A stretch of 64,000 nucleotides of DNA from an uncultured Coriobacteriaceae bacterium (lineage in GTDB: Bacteria > Actinomycetota > Coriobacteriia > Coriobacteriales > Atopobiaceae): the NCBI GenBank assembly GCA_902788705.1, contig CADALE010000006.1, positions 1-64,000 of the forward strand, written 5' to 3'. The stretch's first letter is position 1. Every line of letters begins with the position of its first letter. The translations under genes and the position numbers were made by a program. The notes under the pieces were generated by a model. The model searched no databases. It had not been told where the DNA came from and saw only the letters and a program-made list of their open reading frames with translations. Below are positions 16,412 through 27,861 of this stretch, in pieces.

Positions 16412-18004
16412 ATGAACGAGATTCGCTGCCCGCACTGCGGGAAGGTGTTCCAGGTTGACGAGTCAGGCTATGCGCAGCTAGTCAAGCAGGTGCGTGACGC
16501 CGAGTTCCAGCACGATGTTGCCGAGCGCGAGCGCCTGCTGGGCGAGGCGCACGCAAACGCCGTGGCGGCGGCCGAGGCGCGGGTGCGCTCCGAGGGCGAG
16601 CGTGCGGTGGCCCAGCGCGAGCTTGAGATTGCCCAGCTGCGCCAGCAGCTCGAGGCTCGCCAGGCCGAGGAAGAGCTTGCCCTGCGCGCCGCGGTGGCCG
16701 ACGTCACGCGCGAGCGCGACGCGCTGCAGGCCCAGCTTGACCGGCAGGCAGACGCGCTCGAGCTTGCCCGCGCCACGGCACGACAGGAGGAGGCCGAGCG
16801 TGCCCAAAGGCAGGCGCGCGAGCAGCGCGAGGCGGCCGATCGCCAGGTGGACGAGCTGCGGCGCAAGGCTGATGAGGAGTCTCGTGCCCTGCAGGCCAGC
16901 CTCGCCGAGCGTGATGCGCGCATCGCGGCTTTGCAGCAGCAGCTGTCCGCCCAAGGAGAGGCCGCCGAGGCCCAGCGCCAGCTGGCAGTTGCCACGGCCA
17001 CGGCTGAGGCCGAGCGACGTGTGGTTCAGCTGGAGGGCGAGGTTCGCCAAGCCAGAACCGAGCGCGAGCAGGCCGAGGCGACGCTCACCGTGCGCATGAA
17101 CGAGCAGGTTGCCCTGCGCGACGCCCAGCTGCGCGACAGGGAGGCCGAGATTGCGCGCCTGCGCGACCAGCGCGCCAGGCTTACCGTGAAGCTCATCGGC
17201 GAGTCGCTCGAGCAGCATTGCGAGACGGAGTTCAACCGCTGGCGTGCCACGGCCTTCCGCAACGCACAGTTCCACAAGGACAACGACGTCGTGGATGGCT
17301 CCAAGGGCGACTACGTGTACCGCGAGGTGGACGAGGACGGCGTCGAGGTGCTCTCCATCATGTTCGAGATGAAGACCGAGGAAGACGGCACGACCCACCA
17401 CCACAAGAACGCGGACTTCTTTGCCAAGCTCGACCGTGACCGGCGCAACAAGGGCTGCGAGTATGCGGTGCTGGTAAGCATGCTCGAGCTGGACAACGAG
17501 TTCTACAACGGTGGCATCGCCGACGTAAGCTACGAGTATCCCAAGATGTACGTCATCCGCCCGCAGCTGTTCGTGCCCATGATCACCATCCTGCGAAACG
17601 CGGCCCTCAACGGCCTGGAGGCCCGCCGCGAGCTTGCCGCCGTGCGGCAGCAGAACATCGACGTCACCCACTTCGAGGAGGCCATGGAGGACTTCAAGGC
17701 CAAGTTCGGGGCAAACTACGCGCGGGCAAGCAAGAGGTTCAACGACGCTATCGACCAGATAGACCGTGCGATTGCCGACCTGCAGCGCGTGAAGGAGAAC
17801 CTCACTGCCTCCGAGCGTCAGCTTCGTCTGGCAAACGACAAGGCCGAGGCACTTACCATCCGCAAGCTCACCTGGCGCAACCCCACGATGCGAGAGGCCT
17901 TTGCCGAGGCTCGCGCCGCGCGCGAGGCGCAGGGGGCGCTGGAAGCAGGTACCGTCGATGATGTCGATGACGAGCCGATAGAGCCTGACGAGACCGAGGA
18001 GTGA
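16412..18004 (+). CDS. DUF2130 family coiled-coil protein
   Basis: A 530-residue soluble protein. Residues 1-12 form a zinc-ribbon-like head ([11 protein letters not shown]). Residues about 20-270 are one long Ala/Glu/Arg/Gln-rich coiled coil, and about 270-460 form the DUF2130 domain ([68 protein letters not shown]). The domain is reminiscent of nuclease-fold proteins, but its activity is not established. ATG 16412 has GGGGGGAGGG just upstream. TATCCT at 16374 may be its -10. No obvious functional partners are adjacent. Confidence 0.85.
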   Translation: MNEIRCPHCGKVFQVDESGYAQLVKQVRDAEFQHDVAERERLLGEAHANAVAAAEARVRSEGERAVAQRELEIAQLRQQLEARQAEEELALRAAVADVTRERDALQAQLDRQADALELARATARQEEAERAQRQAREQREAADRQVDELRRKADEESRALQASLAERDARIAALQQQLSAQGEAAEAQRQLAVATATAEAERRVVQLEGEVRQARTEREQAEATLTVRMNEQVALRDAQLRDREAEIARLRDQRARLTVKLIGESLEQHCETEFNRWRATAFRNAQFHKDNDVVDGSKGDYVYREVDEDGVEVLSIMFEMKTEEDGTTHHHKNADFFAKLDRDRRNKGCEYAVLVSMLELDNEFYNGGIADVSYEYPKMYVIRPQLFVPMITILRNAALNGLEARRELAAVRQQNIDVTHFEEAMEDFKAKFGANYARASKRFNDAIDQIDRAIADLQRVKENLTASERQLRLANDKAEALTIRKLTWRNPTMREAFAEARAAREAQGALEAGTVDDVDDEPIEPDETEE

Positions 18005-18012
18005 TGTGGTGC

Positions 18013-18047
18013 GGCCTCACGTGGCCTGGATGGTCAGGCCTGAGGCC
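18013..18047 (+). terminator. hairpin after the DUF2130 gene
   Basis: Nested stem GGCCTCA-(CGT)-GGCCTG / CAGGCC-TGAGGCC, 8 nt after the stop. There is no T-run, so terminator function is uncertain. Confidence 0.45.
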
Positions 18048-18155
18048 ATCGCGCGCTCATCCCTAGCTTGATGCCCGCCCCATGCCCTTCTGCAAAGGTC
18101 GTGGGGCAGGCATTGGTCTACGGGCGCTCTCGTCACAAACGAGTCTGTATGATAG

Positions 18156-18175
18156 ATACCCCTATAGGGTATACT
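18156..18175 (+). promoter_or_regulatory. CsoR operator overlapping the copper operon promoter
   Basis: ATACCCCTATAGGGTAT (18156-18172) is the A/T-flanked CCC...GGG pseudopalindrome typical of CsoR operators. It overlaps TATACT (18170-18175), a good -10, about 30 nt before csoR. Copper-free CsoR would repress csoR-copA from here. Confidence 0.88.
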
Positions 18176-18203
18176 GTGTGCGTCAGCAATGCGAGGGAGA
18201 ACC

Positions 18204-18515
18204 ATGGGCGAACAGGCTTGCGGCTGCTGCGCGCCGCACACGAAGCACACCCCGCGCTCGGACGAGCTGAAGGCCGACGTAACGCGGCGGCTCAACCGGG
18301 CCATCGGGCAGCTGAACGGCATCAAGGCGATGGTTGAGGAGGATCGCTACTGCGGTGACGTCCTCACCCAGCTTGCCGCGGTCGAGAAGGCCGTGGAGGC
18401 CATCTCGCGCATGGTGATGCGCGACCACCTACAAACCTGCGTCACCGAGCGCATCCAGGCGGGCGACACCGAGGTCATCGACGAGGTCATGGACCTGCTG
18501 CGCAAGTTTGGCTAG
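18204..18515 (+). CDS. csoR: copper-sensing repressor CsoR
   Basis: A 103-residue all-helical repressor that binds the operator upstream and releases it on binding Cu(I). The copper fingerprint is complete: Cys in EEDRYCGDVLTQL, then His and Cys in MVMRDHLQTCV (the C-H-C triad of copper CsoR rather than nickel RcnR or persulfide CstR). The usual DNA-facing Arg/Lys stretch RRLNRAIGQLNGIK is present. The N-terminus adds CGCCAPH, extra thiols not needed in the family. The ATG at 18204 follows GAGGGAGA. copA starts 64 nt downstream. Confidence 0.94.
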   Translation: MGEQACGCCAPHTKHTPRSDELKADVTRRLNRAIGQLNGIKAMVEEDRYCGDVLTQLAAVEKAVEAISRMVMRDHLQTCVTERIQAGDTEVIDEVMDLLRKFG

Positions 18516-18579
18516 GCATGTTGCAAAGGCGACGCGCAGGGGCTGGGTCGGCGCAGCGCCACGAGAGGAGATGCGTCCC

Positions 18580-21243
18580 ATGAAGGAGACGTTCGACATC
18601 ACAGGCATGACCTGCGCCGCCTGCTCCGCGCGCGTAGGCAAGGCTGCCGGCGGGTGCGCCGGCGTGGAGGAGGCCAACGTCAACCTGCTCAAGAACAGCA
18701 TGGAGCTGGTGTACGACGGCTCGCCTTCCACTGTGGAGGCCGTGGTCAAGGCCATCGAGCGCGAGGGCTATGGGGCCACGCCCCGCTCGGCCCGCTCCGC
18801 CTCGGCTCCCGGAGCCGCGGCGGCATCGACGGCGCCGACCAACGACGTCACGGCCAAGGCCATCGAGGAGAAGCGCCTCCAGCTTATCGTGAGCGCCATC
18901 TTCTCGGTGCCGCTCTTCTACATCGCCATGGGCCCGATGCTTGGCTGGCCTGAGCTCCCAGGCCTCGGTGGCATGGAGGGGATGATGGCCAGCGCCCTCG
19001 TGCAGCTCCTGCTATGCATCCCCATCCTCTTCGTCAACCGTCACTACTTCGTGGGCGGCTTCCGCACGCTGTGGCATGGCGCGCCTAACATGGACTCGCT
19101 CATCGCCATCGGCTCGGCGGCCAGCTTCGCGTTCTCCGTCGTGAACACCTTCCTGATGGCGCAGGCCTTCGGCCACATGGACATGGACGGCGCTCACCAG
19201 GCCATGATGAACCTGTACTTTGACTCGGCAGGCATGATCTTGACCCTCATCACCTTGGGAAAGCTCTTCGAGGCGCGTGCCAAGGGACGCACCACCGACG
19301 CCATCACCAAGCTCATGGACCTCGCGCCCAAGACGGCCACCGTCGTGCGAGACGGCAGCGAGGTGACCATCCCCACCGATGAGGTGCAGGTGGGCGACCG
19401 CGTGGTCGTGCGAGCGGGCGAGAGCGTGCCGGTGGACGGCGTGGTGGTGGAGGGTTCGGCCCTCATCGACGAGAGCGCCATCACCGGCGAGCCCATCCCG
19501 GTGGAGAAGACCGTGGGCAGCCAGGTGACCGGTGCCACCGTAAGCACCAGGGGATGGTTTGCCTTCGAGGCTCGCGCCGTGGGCGAGGACACCGCGCTTG
19601 CGCGCATCATTGCGCTCGTGGACGAGGCAACGGGCTCCAAGGCTCCCATCGAGCGCCAGGCCGACCGCATCGCTGGCGTGTTCGTACCCGTGGTACTGGC
19701 CATCGCAGCCGTCACCTTCGTGGTCTGGATGCTGCTCGCCAACTTCCCGACAGCCCTGACGCACGCCATATCGGTGCTGGTCATCAGCTGTCCCTGCGCC
19801 TTGGGCCTGGCAACGCCCACGGCCATCATGGTGGGTACGGGCCGTGGCGCGGCACATGGCATCCTCATCAAGGACGCTGAGTCGCTCGAGACCGCCGGCT
19901 CCCTCAAGACCGTCGTCCTCGACAAGACGGGCACCGTGACCGAGGGTGCCCCGCGCGTGACCGACGTGGTGCTGGCTGAGGGTACAGCCGAGGTCGACCT
20001 CCTGTTTGCCGCCGCAGCGCTCGAGCGCAGGAGCGAGCATCCGCTGGCCTCGGCCATCTGCGCTTATGCCGACGAGGTGGCACCCGGCATCGACCGTGGC
20101 GTCTCGATCGAGGACTTCGAGCAGATCCCGGGCGGTGGCCTTGTGGCCGCCGTCGACGGACGTGTGACCCTTGCGGGCAACGCGCGCCTGATGGAGGAGG
20201 GCGAGGTGGACGTCTCTGCGCTGGCCCCCCAGGCCGAGGCGCTGGCCAGGCAGGCCAAGACGCCCCTCTACGTGTCGTCCGACGGCACGCTTCTGGGCAT
20301 CGTGGCCGTGGCTGACCCCGTGAAGCCCACGAGCGCCGAGGCCGTGAGGCGCCTGCATACCATGGGCGTGCGCACGGTCATGCTCACGGGCGACCAGGAG
20401 GCCACGGCGCGCGCCGTCGCGGCGCAGGTGGGGGTGGACGAGGTCATCGCGGGCGTGCTTCCCGACGAGAAGGAGCACAAGGTCCACGAGCTACAGGGTT
20501 CGGACGTGAAGGTGGCCATGGTGGGCGACGGCATCAACGACGCACCGGCGCTTGCCCGTGCAGACGTGGGCATCGCCATCGGCGCGGGTACCGACATAGC
20601 CATCAGCTCGGCCGACGTGGTGCTCATGCGCTCCGACCTTGCCGACGTCGCAACGGCCATCGAGCTCTCGCGCGCCACCATGCGCAACATCCGCCAGAAC
20701 CTGTTCTGGGCGCTGTTCTACAACGCCATCTGCATCCCGGTGGCCATGGGCGTGCTCAGCCCGTGGGGCATCACGCTCAACCCGATGATCGGTGCGGCGG
20801 CCATGGGCTTCAGCTCGGTGTTCGTGGTCACCAACGCGCTTCGGCTGCGCACGTGGAAGCCAAGCGGTACCGCTGCCCCGGCGAAGGCGGACTCCCTTGA
20901 CCGGGAGGTTGCGCCTGCGCTACGTTCGAGTGACGAGGGCGGGCAGGCTGCGCCACACACGGCGGTGGCCGGGAACGATTACGTGGACCCTGAGGGCGAC
21001 AATGCCGTCGCCGTCACAGACGAGAAGGGAGAAGCAATGCGTGCAGTAGAGCTCAAGGTGGAGGGCATGATGTGCGAGCACTGCGTGGCGCACGTGAAGG
21101 AGGCCCTGGAGAAGGCGGGCGGCCACAACGTGCAGGTAAGCCTGGACCAGGGCACGGCCACCATGGAGGTGGGCCTCATCACCAAGGACGAAAAGCTCGT
21201 CCACGCCGTGGAGGAAGCTGGCTATAAGGCAACCGTGGCATAG
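18580..21243 (+). CDS. copA: copper-exporting P1B-type ATPase with N- and C-terminal HMA domains
   Basis: An 887-residue Cu(I) exporter. It has an N-terminal metal-binding domain (TGMTCAACSARVG), membrane helices with the CPC motif SCPCALGLATP, phosphorylation site DKTGT, HP motif RRSEHPLA and hinge GDGINDAPALA. After the last helices comes a linker of about 60 residues and then a second, C-terminal HMA domain (VEGMMCEHCVAHVKEAL), which is unusual; CopZ is normally a separate chaperone. An in-frame ATG at 21037 with its own ribosome site precedes this domain. The start at 18580 follows GAGAGGAG. It is operonic with csoR. Confidence 0.95.
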   Translation: MKETFDITGMTCAACSARVGKAAGGCAGVEEANVNLLKNSMELVYDGSPSTVEAVVKAIEREGYGATPRSARSASAPGAAAASTAPTNDVTAKAIEEKRLQLIVSAIFSVPLFYIAMGPMLGWPELPGLGGMEGMMASALVQLLLCIPILFVNRHYFVGGFRTLWHGAPNMDSLIAIGSAASFAFSVVNTFLMAQAFGHMDMDGAHQAMMNLYFDSAGMILTLITLGKLFEARAKGRTTDAITKLMDLAPKTATVVRDGSEVTIPTDEVQVGDRVVVRAGESVPVDGVVVEGSALIDESAITGEPIPVEKTVGSQVTGATVSTRGWFAFEARAVGEDTALARIIALVDEATGSKAPIERQADRIAGVFVPVVLAIAAVTFVVWMLLANFPTALTHAISVLVISCPCALGLATPTAIMVGTGRGAAHGILIKDAESLETAGSLKTVVLDKTGTVTEGAPRVTDVVLAEGTAEVDLLFAAAALERRSEHPLASAICAYADEVAPGIDRGVSIEDFEQIPGGGLVAAVDGRVTLAGNARLMEEGEVDVSALAPQAEALARQAKTPLYVSSDGTLLGIVAVADPVKPTSAEAVRRLHTMGVRTVMLTGDQEATARAVAAQVGVDEVIAGVLPDEKEHKVHELQGSDVKVAMVGDGINDAPALARADVGIAIGAGTDIAISSADVVLMRSDLADVATAIELSRATMRNIRQNLFWALFYNAICIPVAMGVLSPWGITLNPMIGAAAMGFSSVFVVTNALRLRTWKPSGTAAPAKADSLDREVAPALRSSDEGGQAAPHTAVAGNDYVDPEGDNAVAVTDEKGEAMRAVELKVEGMMCEHCVAHVKEALEKAGGHNVQVSLDQGTATMEVGLITKDEKLVHAVEEAGYKATVA
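21037..21243 (+). CDS. possible CopZ-like chaperone from an internal start within copA
   Basis: ATG at 21037 is in frame with copA (codon 820) and is preceded by AAGGGAG at 21025-21031 with 5-nt spacing, as good as any start in the window. It would give a 68-residue free HMA domain with GMMCEHC and the full ferredoxin-like length, that is a CopZ chaperone. The preceding codons encode an acidic linker. Whether ribosomes start here is not shown; it could be only the C-terminal domain of CopA. Confidence 0.4.
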   Translation: MRAVELKVEGMMCEHCVAHVKEALEKAGGHNVQVSLDQGTATMEVGLITKDEKLVHAVEEAGYKATVA

Positions 21244-21283
21244 GAGCCAAGGAAGCAGGCCAACGACACTTCTTGGGGGGAGA

Positions 21284-22363
21284 ATGTCAAAGGTTACCTA
21301 CGTCTTTTGCCATGGCCTCAACGGCTGAGGCCGCTACGACGAGCAATACGAGAAGAGCCCCTACTGGGGAGCGAAGTCGGGTGACGTGGTGGCCGAGCTG
21401 CGCGACAAGGGCTTTGAGGCCTATGCCGCCAGCGTGGCCCCGCAGGGCAGCGCGTGGGACCGTGCCTGCGAGCTCTATGCGCAGATTGCGGGCACGATGG
21501 TGGATTATGGCCGCGCACACAGCGAGGAGTATCGACACGCGCGCTTTGGGCGCGACTTCTCGGGCGATGCGCTCATCCCCTCGTGGGATGACGATACGCG
21601 ACTGGTGCTCATCGGCCACTCGTTTGGTGGCGCGACGGTGCGCTTGTTCGCAGAGCTCTTGGCCCACGGCTGGGAAGGGGAGCGCGCCGTCACGCCCGAG
21701 GGCGAGCTCTCGCCGCTGTTCGCAGGCGGACTTGGCAGCCGCGTGCGCGCCATCGTGACGCTCGCGGCGCCGACCAACGGGACGGTTGCCTACGACATGG
21801 CGCAAGACCCGGTCTTTGACCCCAGGCGCGTGCGGGTTGGCCTCAAGTATCGGCTCCTCGACCGCCTGGTGAAGTCGAGGACCCGCATCCAGATGGACGG
21901 GCGTGACCCGCGCGACTGGGCAAGCTTCGACATGCTGCTTGACAATGCCCAGGCGCTCAACGCGCGCATCTCCACGCTGCCGCATGTGTACTACCTCTCG
22001 GTGGCGGCCGACGCCACGACGCCGCAGGAAGACGGCACGTGCGTGCCCGATCTGGAGGCGCTTGACCCGCTGTTCGTGAGGTCGGCCACGCTCATGGGCG
22101 TGTATGGCGGCACCACCAAGGCGGGATGCGTGGTGGACGACGCGTGGCACGCCAACGACGGCCTGGTCAACACCATCTCCGCCCGCGCCCCCATCGGCGC
22201 CCCGCAGAAGCCGTTCGACCGCGCGCACATCGAACCGGGCGTGTGGAACGTCATGCCCGACATGCACGTTGACCACGGATTCTTCCAGGGCGGCTTCATG
22301 AAGAGACAGGACCCGCACGAGTTCTATCGGGAGCTCATGGACGTGCTGGAGGCACTTGGCTGA
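21284..22363 (+). pseudogene. lipase of the Staphylococcus/Geobacillus L1 type, interrupted by TGA
   Basis: From ATG 21284 (ribosome site GGGGGGAG) the frame reads MSKVTYVFCHGLNG, then TGA at 21326-21328, then GRYDEQYEKSPYWG and onwards without another stop to 22363. In related lipases this motif is HGFTGWG, so the TGA sits at the conserved Trp and is one base from TGG. Without it the product would be 359 residues. It would have nucleophile Ser about 113 (IGHSFGG), the Asp in DDAWHANDGLVNT and the His in VDHGFF, and no signal peptide. A restart at GTG 21386 would lose the oxyanion-hole HG strand. A real nonsense mutation, readthrough or a sequencing error are all possible. Confidence 0.8.
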
Positions 22364-22424
22364 GCCTTGGGGCTGCGCTTGTCGTCTGGTCGTTGGCTCC
22401 TTTGGTGTCGCTGGGACGTGGTAA

Positions 22425-24653
<2,229 letters not shown>

Positions 24654-24669
24654 CGGACGTCCTTGGCGA

Positions 24670-24760
24670 GGGCGGGGCGTCCCGCCCCTCGATCCGAGCC
24701 TACGACATGCATTTCAACAAGGGGGCCCGACCATGGGTACGATCCATGGCCGGGCCCTCT
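24670..24760. terminator. two hairpins between convergent ligA and the DUF4956 gene
   Basis: Hairpin 1: GGGCGGG / CCCGCCC at 24670-24687. Hairpin 2: a 14-bp near-perfect stem (24723-24736 with 24744-24757, loop 7 nt). They lie between convergent stops and probably act in both directions. Confidence 0.7.
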
Positions 24761-24786
24761 AGGTACAGTCGATTGCTAGGCGGCCG

Positions 24787-25473
24787 CTACAGCTCCTCGT
24801 GCGCAGACTCCTGAAGCGACAGCGCAATCTCGAGATTGCCGTTGCGGCAGCGCAACTCGTCCAGGAAGGCACGCTCGGAGGCTCCGTCGGCCATGCCCAC
24901 GTTGTAGGTCAGCTTGTACAGGCTGCCCATGTTGGCCGTGCGTACCGAGACCAGCTCGCGATAGGTGGTGTAGCGGTCGAGCACCTCGTCGAAGAGCGTC
25001 GTGTAGTCGAGGTCCTCGGGCACCGTGATGCGCAGGGTGCGGTCCTTCGACGCGCTGGACGAGCCGAAGTCCAGCAGCTGGTACGCGAGGTACGCCACCG
25101 AGATCACGACGGTGGTGACCGCCGCATACACTAGGTAGCCCATGCCGCAGGCCAGGCCAACCACCATGGCAAGGAAAATGAAGCCGATGTCGCGGGCCGA
25201 GCCGGCCACGCTGCGGAAGCGAACGAGGCTGAAGGCGCCGGCCACGGCCACGCCCGTGCCCACGTTGCCGTTCACCAACGCGATCACCACGCACACGATG
25301 GCGGGCAGCACGGCAAGGGTGGTCACGAAGCTCTGGGTGTGGCGCCCCCGGAAGCTGTACACGAGGGCGAGGCCAAGTCCCAGGCCTAGGGCGGCAACGA
25401 TGCAGGTGGCGAACGACGCGAGCGAGAGCGCCTCGGTGGCGGTTGTGGTGGTGGAGAACAGTGAGTCAAGCAT
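24787..25473 (-). CDS. DUF4956 family membrane protein
   Basis: A 228-residue protein with four to five hydrophobic helices in the first 140 residues, including the family-typical GVAVAGAFSLVRFRSVAG followed by ARDIGFIFLAMVVGLACG. A cytoplasmic alpha/beta tail of about 85 residues follows (RTLRITVPEDLDYTTLFDEV). It lies 62 nt downstream of the VTC-domain gene, an association common in bacteria that suggests one membrane complex. The function is not established. Confidence 0.85.
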   Translation of the reverse strand: MLDSLFSTTTTATEALSLASFATCIVAALGLGLGLALVYSFRGRHTQSFVTTLAVLPAIVCVVIALVNGNVGTGVAVAGAFSLVRFRSVAGSARDIGFIFLAMVVGLACGMGYLVYAAVTTVVISVAYLAYQLLDFGSSSASKDRTLRITVPEDLDYTTLFDEVLDRYTTYRELVSVRTANMGSLYKLTYNVGMADGASERAFLDELRCRNGNLEIALSLQESAHEEL

Positions 25474-25535
25474 GGTGGGCTCCTTGGAGAATGGGCGTGC
25501 TGGAAGCAGGCGGTGTGCGGGCGTTGCGTGCGACC

Positions 25536-26339
25536 CTAGGCCACGGCGGTCCCGAGGCGCATGTGCCCGGGCACGTGCGCGCGGCGAGGTGCCGGCAGGA
25601 TGCTGGCGGCCACGTTTTTGGCACGCTCACGCGTGGCGTGTGTCGAGGCGGTGACCCGCTCGGTCTGAAGCGTCCAGTAGACCGTGCCGTACTTGGAGAA
25701 GCTGGACTTGAAGATGTGCTCGGCCGAGAGGAACCTCACGAGCCACAGGGGAATCGCCCCGCCCGTCTTCACCTCCAGCAGGACCAGCCCGTCATCTAGG
25801 ATCTGCCTGCCCTCGTCGCCCTGCGTGAGAGTGAGGCCTTCGGTGCGGAAGCGCACGCGACGGTCGAAGGTCATGCGAAACTCGTGGTCATCCGTGGCGT
25901 AGAAGGCCTCGCGGTCGTAGGCGATGAAGGCTGCCGGCTGCAAACCGCCATAGCGGCGGATCGAGAAGTCAAGCTCGCGCTCGATCTGGTTCTGGGGGTC
26001 GCCGTGCCCAGCCAGGAAGGAGGCTGCGCGCTCGGCGCTCATCGTGGCTCGACGCTTGTACACCACGCCGTCGCACTTCTTCTTCAGCTCGAGGAACACG
26101 GGGTCGGTGGGCCTACGCACGCCATAGCTGCGCACGCGCACCTTCTCCTTGTAGGTCGGCCTCTCCAGAGAGCGGCGGATGAGCAGGCTGCTGGGCGTGT
26201 CGTAGTACACGTTGCACACGGTGGAGGGGCCCCACTCGTCAGGCACCATGTAAGGCGCCATCGCTTGCATGAGGCGAGCGGCCTGCTCCTCGGTGAGCCG
26301 ATACTTGATCTCGTATCGCTTGAACGTGAGCTGCATCAT
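25536..26339 (-). CDS. VTC-domain protein (polyphosphate polymerase type)
   Basis: A 267-residue VTC/tunnel-fold protein (triphosphate tunnel metalloenzyme superfamily). The basic and acidic strands lining the tunnel are visible: FKRYEIKYRL, KEKVRVRSYG, PVFLELKKKCDGVVYKRRA, MTFDRRVRFRTE and LVLLEVKTGG. Family members with this set make polyphosphate from ATP or bind phosphates. The start is one of two adjacent ATGs (26339 or 26336) after GAAAGGGA. The downstream DUF4956 gene is its likely partner. The promoter carries two 8-bp direct repeats, suggesting activation by an OmpR/PhoB-type regulator. Confidence 0.85.
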   Translation of the reverse strand: MMQLTFKRYEIKYRLTEEQAARLMQAMAPYMVPDEWGPSTVCNVYYDTPSSLLIRRSLERPTYKEKVRVRSYGVRRPTDPVFLELKKKCDGVVYKRRATMSAERAASFLAGHGDPQNQIERELDFSIRRYGGLQPAAFIAYDREAFYATDDHEFRMTFDRRVRFRTEGLTLTQGDEGRQILDDGLVLLEVKTGGAIPLWLVRFLSAEHIFKSSFSKYGTVYWTLQTERVTASTHATRERAKNVAASILPAPRRAHVPGHMRLGTAVA

Positions 26340-26371
26340 GGCAAGTCCCTTTCGTACGTGCTTCTGTGAAT

Positions 26372-26404
26372 ACGATACGGACCGAACCTTAAAACACCTT
26401 AAAA
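26372..26404 (-). promoter_or_regulatory. VTC operon promoter with 10-bp-spaced direct repeats
   Basis: Read on the minus strand, TTTTAAGG occurs at 26404-26397 and again at 26394-26387, ten bases apart, in the -35 region. TATCGT (26377-26372) may be the -10. Tandem direct repeats in phase with the helix over the -35 are typical of OmpR/PhoB-family activator sites. Confidence 0.5.
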
Positions 26405-26515
26405 GGGGTTTTGGCACCACATTTGCCCGACGTTGCTGAGGGCAACCTGAAAGCTCTTTGGCATGCGAGGCTCCTGGGATGCTCCTTGACACGCTTCGTG
26501 AGGTGCCGGTAAGAG

Positions 26516-26552
26516 ATCGCGGACCCTGGCGCCAATGGCCAGGGTCCGCGAT
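26516..26552 (-). terminator. hairpin terminator after the phospholipase C-like gene
   Basis: Perfect 15-bp inverted repeat (26516-26530 with 26538-26552), 7-nt loop, about 40 nt beyond the stop of the minus-strand gene at 26591. Confidence 0.8.
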
Positions 26553-26590
26553 GATCGCACGGCTCGGTGGGGCTCAGCTCGCTAGGATGG

Positions 26591-27520
26591 CTACTCCTTC
26601 TCGGGCTGGCCGCTGTAGTTGATGCCTCCGGCCAGCTCCTCGAAGGCTGCCTGGTCGCCGCGCACGAAGGCCTCCGCGAATGCCGGCCAGAGGTCAAACG
26701 AGTCAAAGTAGAGGTCGGCGAAGGTGTCGGTGCGCACCTCACCGGTTGCCGGATCGGTCCAGGGATGACGGTCCAGGTTGGCTGCCGGGCACTCGTCGTC
26801 CCATGTCACGTAGTGCGCGAGCGACATCAGCTTCGAGTGCCCCATCAGGAGCCGCTCGAGGTGTACGACCGCCTCGGTGCGTGCGGAAGGCGCGGGGTCC
26901 ACGAGGGCATAGGCAAGCTCGTAGTCGCGCACGCTCTTCGTGTAGGCGTCGGCCCCCACCTCGATGCCAAACACCTGCCAGGCAACCTGCGAGAACAGCG
27001 CTCCCGCCACGCGGGTGATGCGCTTGGTGCGGGCAAGGTTGCCCGGCGTGGGGGCATCCTCCACCGTGAGGCCGCGCTGGCTCCAGAGCATCCATGTGTC
27101 GAGCTCGCTCTCGATGACGCCATGCACGTCGCCCTGCAGGCCCTCCAGCTCGGGGTTGCCCTGGCACAGGGCGTCCTGCTGGGCAAACACAAACGGGTGC
27201 TCGGCGCGGTCCAGCACATAGTGGGCAACAAGCCCCAGGCAGAAGGCGCGCCCGACGGGTCGGTCGTCCTCGGGCAGGTGGTTCACGGCCTCGCGGAAGG
27301 CGAAGAGGGCCTGGGCTACGCGGCCCGCGTGCATCTCGTCGGCCAGACGGTGGCAGAGAGCAGCTTGCTTAGGCAGCGTCACGAACCGGGCCCACAGGGG
27401 GTCGGGCCCTTGGTTGCCCAGCAGGAAGGCCAGCAGCTCCTCCTCGCCCGAGACGAGACCCTCGGGGAGTCGGGCGGCGGCGTCCTCGCCAAAGAGGTGA
27501 TGCGTGATGATGGCTGGCAT
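26591..27520 (-). CDS. zinc-dependent phospholipase C family protein
   Basis: A 309-residue, mainly helical protein with the His/Asp/Glu ligand pattern of the zinc PLC family: N-terminal THHLFGED, NQGPDPLW, GLVAHYVLDRAEHPF and the HGVIESELDTW motif. There is no signal peptide, so the protein is probably cytoplasmic, unlike secreted clostridial toxins. Such intracellular versions are common and of unknown substrate. A single gene with its own terminator downstream; codon use is like its neighbours. Confidence 0.8.
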   Translation of the reverse strand: MPAIITHHLFGEDAAARLPEGLVSGEEELLAFLLGNQGPDPLWARFVTLPKQAALCHRLADEMHAGRVAQALFAFREAVNHLPEDDRPVGRAFCLGLVAHYVLDRAEHPFVFAQQDALCQGNPELEGLQGDVHGVIESELDTWMLWSQRGLTVEDAPTPGNLARTKRITRVAGALFSQVAWQVFGIEVGADAYTKSVRDYELAYALVDPAPSARTEAVVHLERLLMGHSKLMSLAHYVTWDDECPAANLDRHPWTDPATGEVRTDTFADLYFDSFDLWPAFAEAFVRGDQAAFEELAGGINYSGQPEKE

Positions 27521-27861
27521 GGGTGCTCCTGTCGCGCGCTCATTCTGTTCAGCTACATTCTAGTCGGAATCGGAAAGGCGGAGGGTGACGAAGGCCACCA
27601 AAACGAGGGGCGAGGCTGGCCGCCATCTGGGGCCATGCGCGATCTCTCCCACCTGTCCAGTCCGATCGTGGGACTCTGACGAGCAAAGTGATTGCATCCT
27701 TGTTGCCGCCCGCGCGTGCGACAACTGCTCACGTGCCCTTCATATCAGGGAAACATTCTGCAGTTACGCTGTGATGCGTCAGGCGGTGCGCGCAGGTTTG
27801 GTACCGTATGGCTCACGGGCCTGCGCATCGCTGGCGCGCGTGCCACAGAAAGGGGAACGAC
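27521..27861. other. divergent intergenic region before the type III glutamine synthetase
   Basis: 341 bases without a convincing gene. It must hold the promoters of the minus-strand gene at 27520 and of glnN. TACCGT at 27801-27806 may be the glnN -10. GAAAC (27750) and GTTAC (27763) resemble GlnR half-sites, but their 8-nt spacing is wrong, so I do not call a box. Confidence 0.4.

Noticed and set aside
21326-21328. TGA as selenocysteine or as a reassigned Trp codon
   Set aside because: Relatives have Trp here, not Cys, and TGA is used as an ordinary stop by several genes in the window (for example polA, ruvA and the lipase gene itself), so general reassignment is excluded.
27750-27767. GlnR box before glnN
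   Set aside because: GAAAC and GTTAC are present but 8 nt apart rather than 6, so the match is not better than chance.
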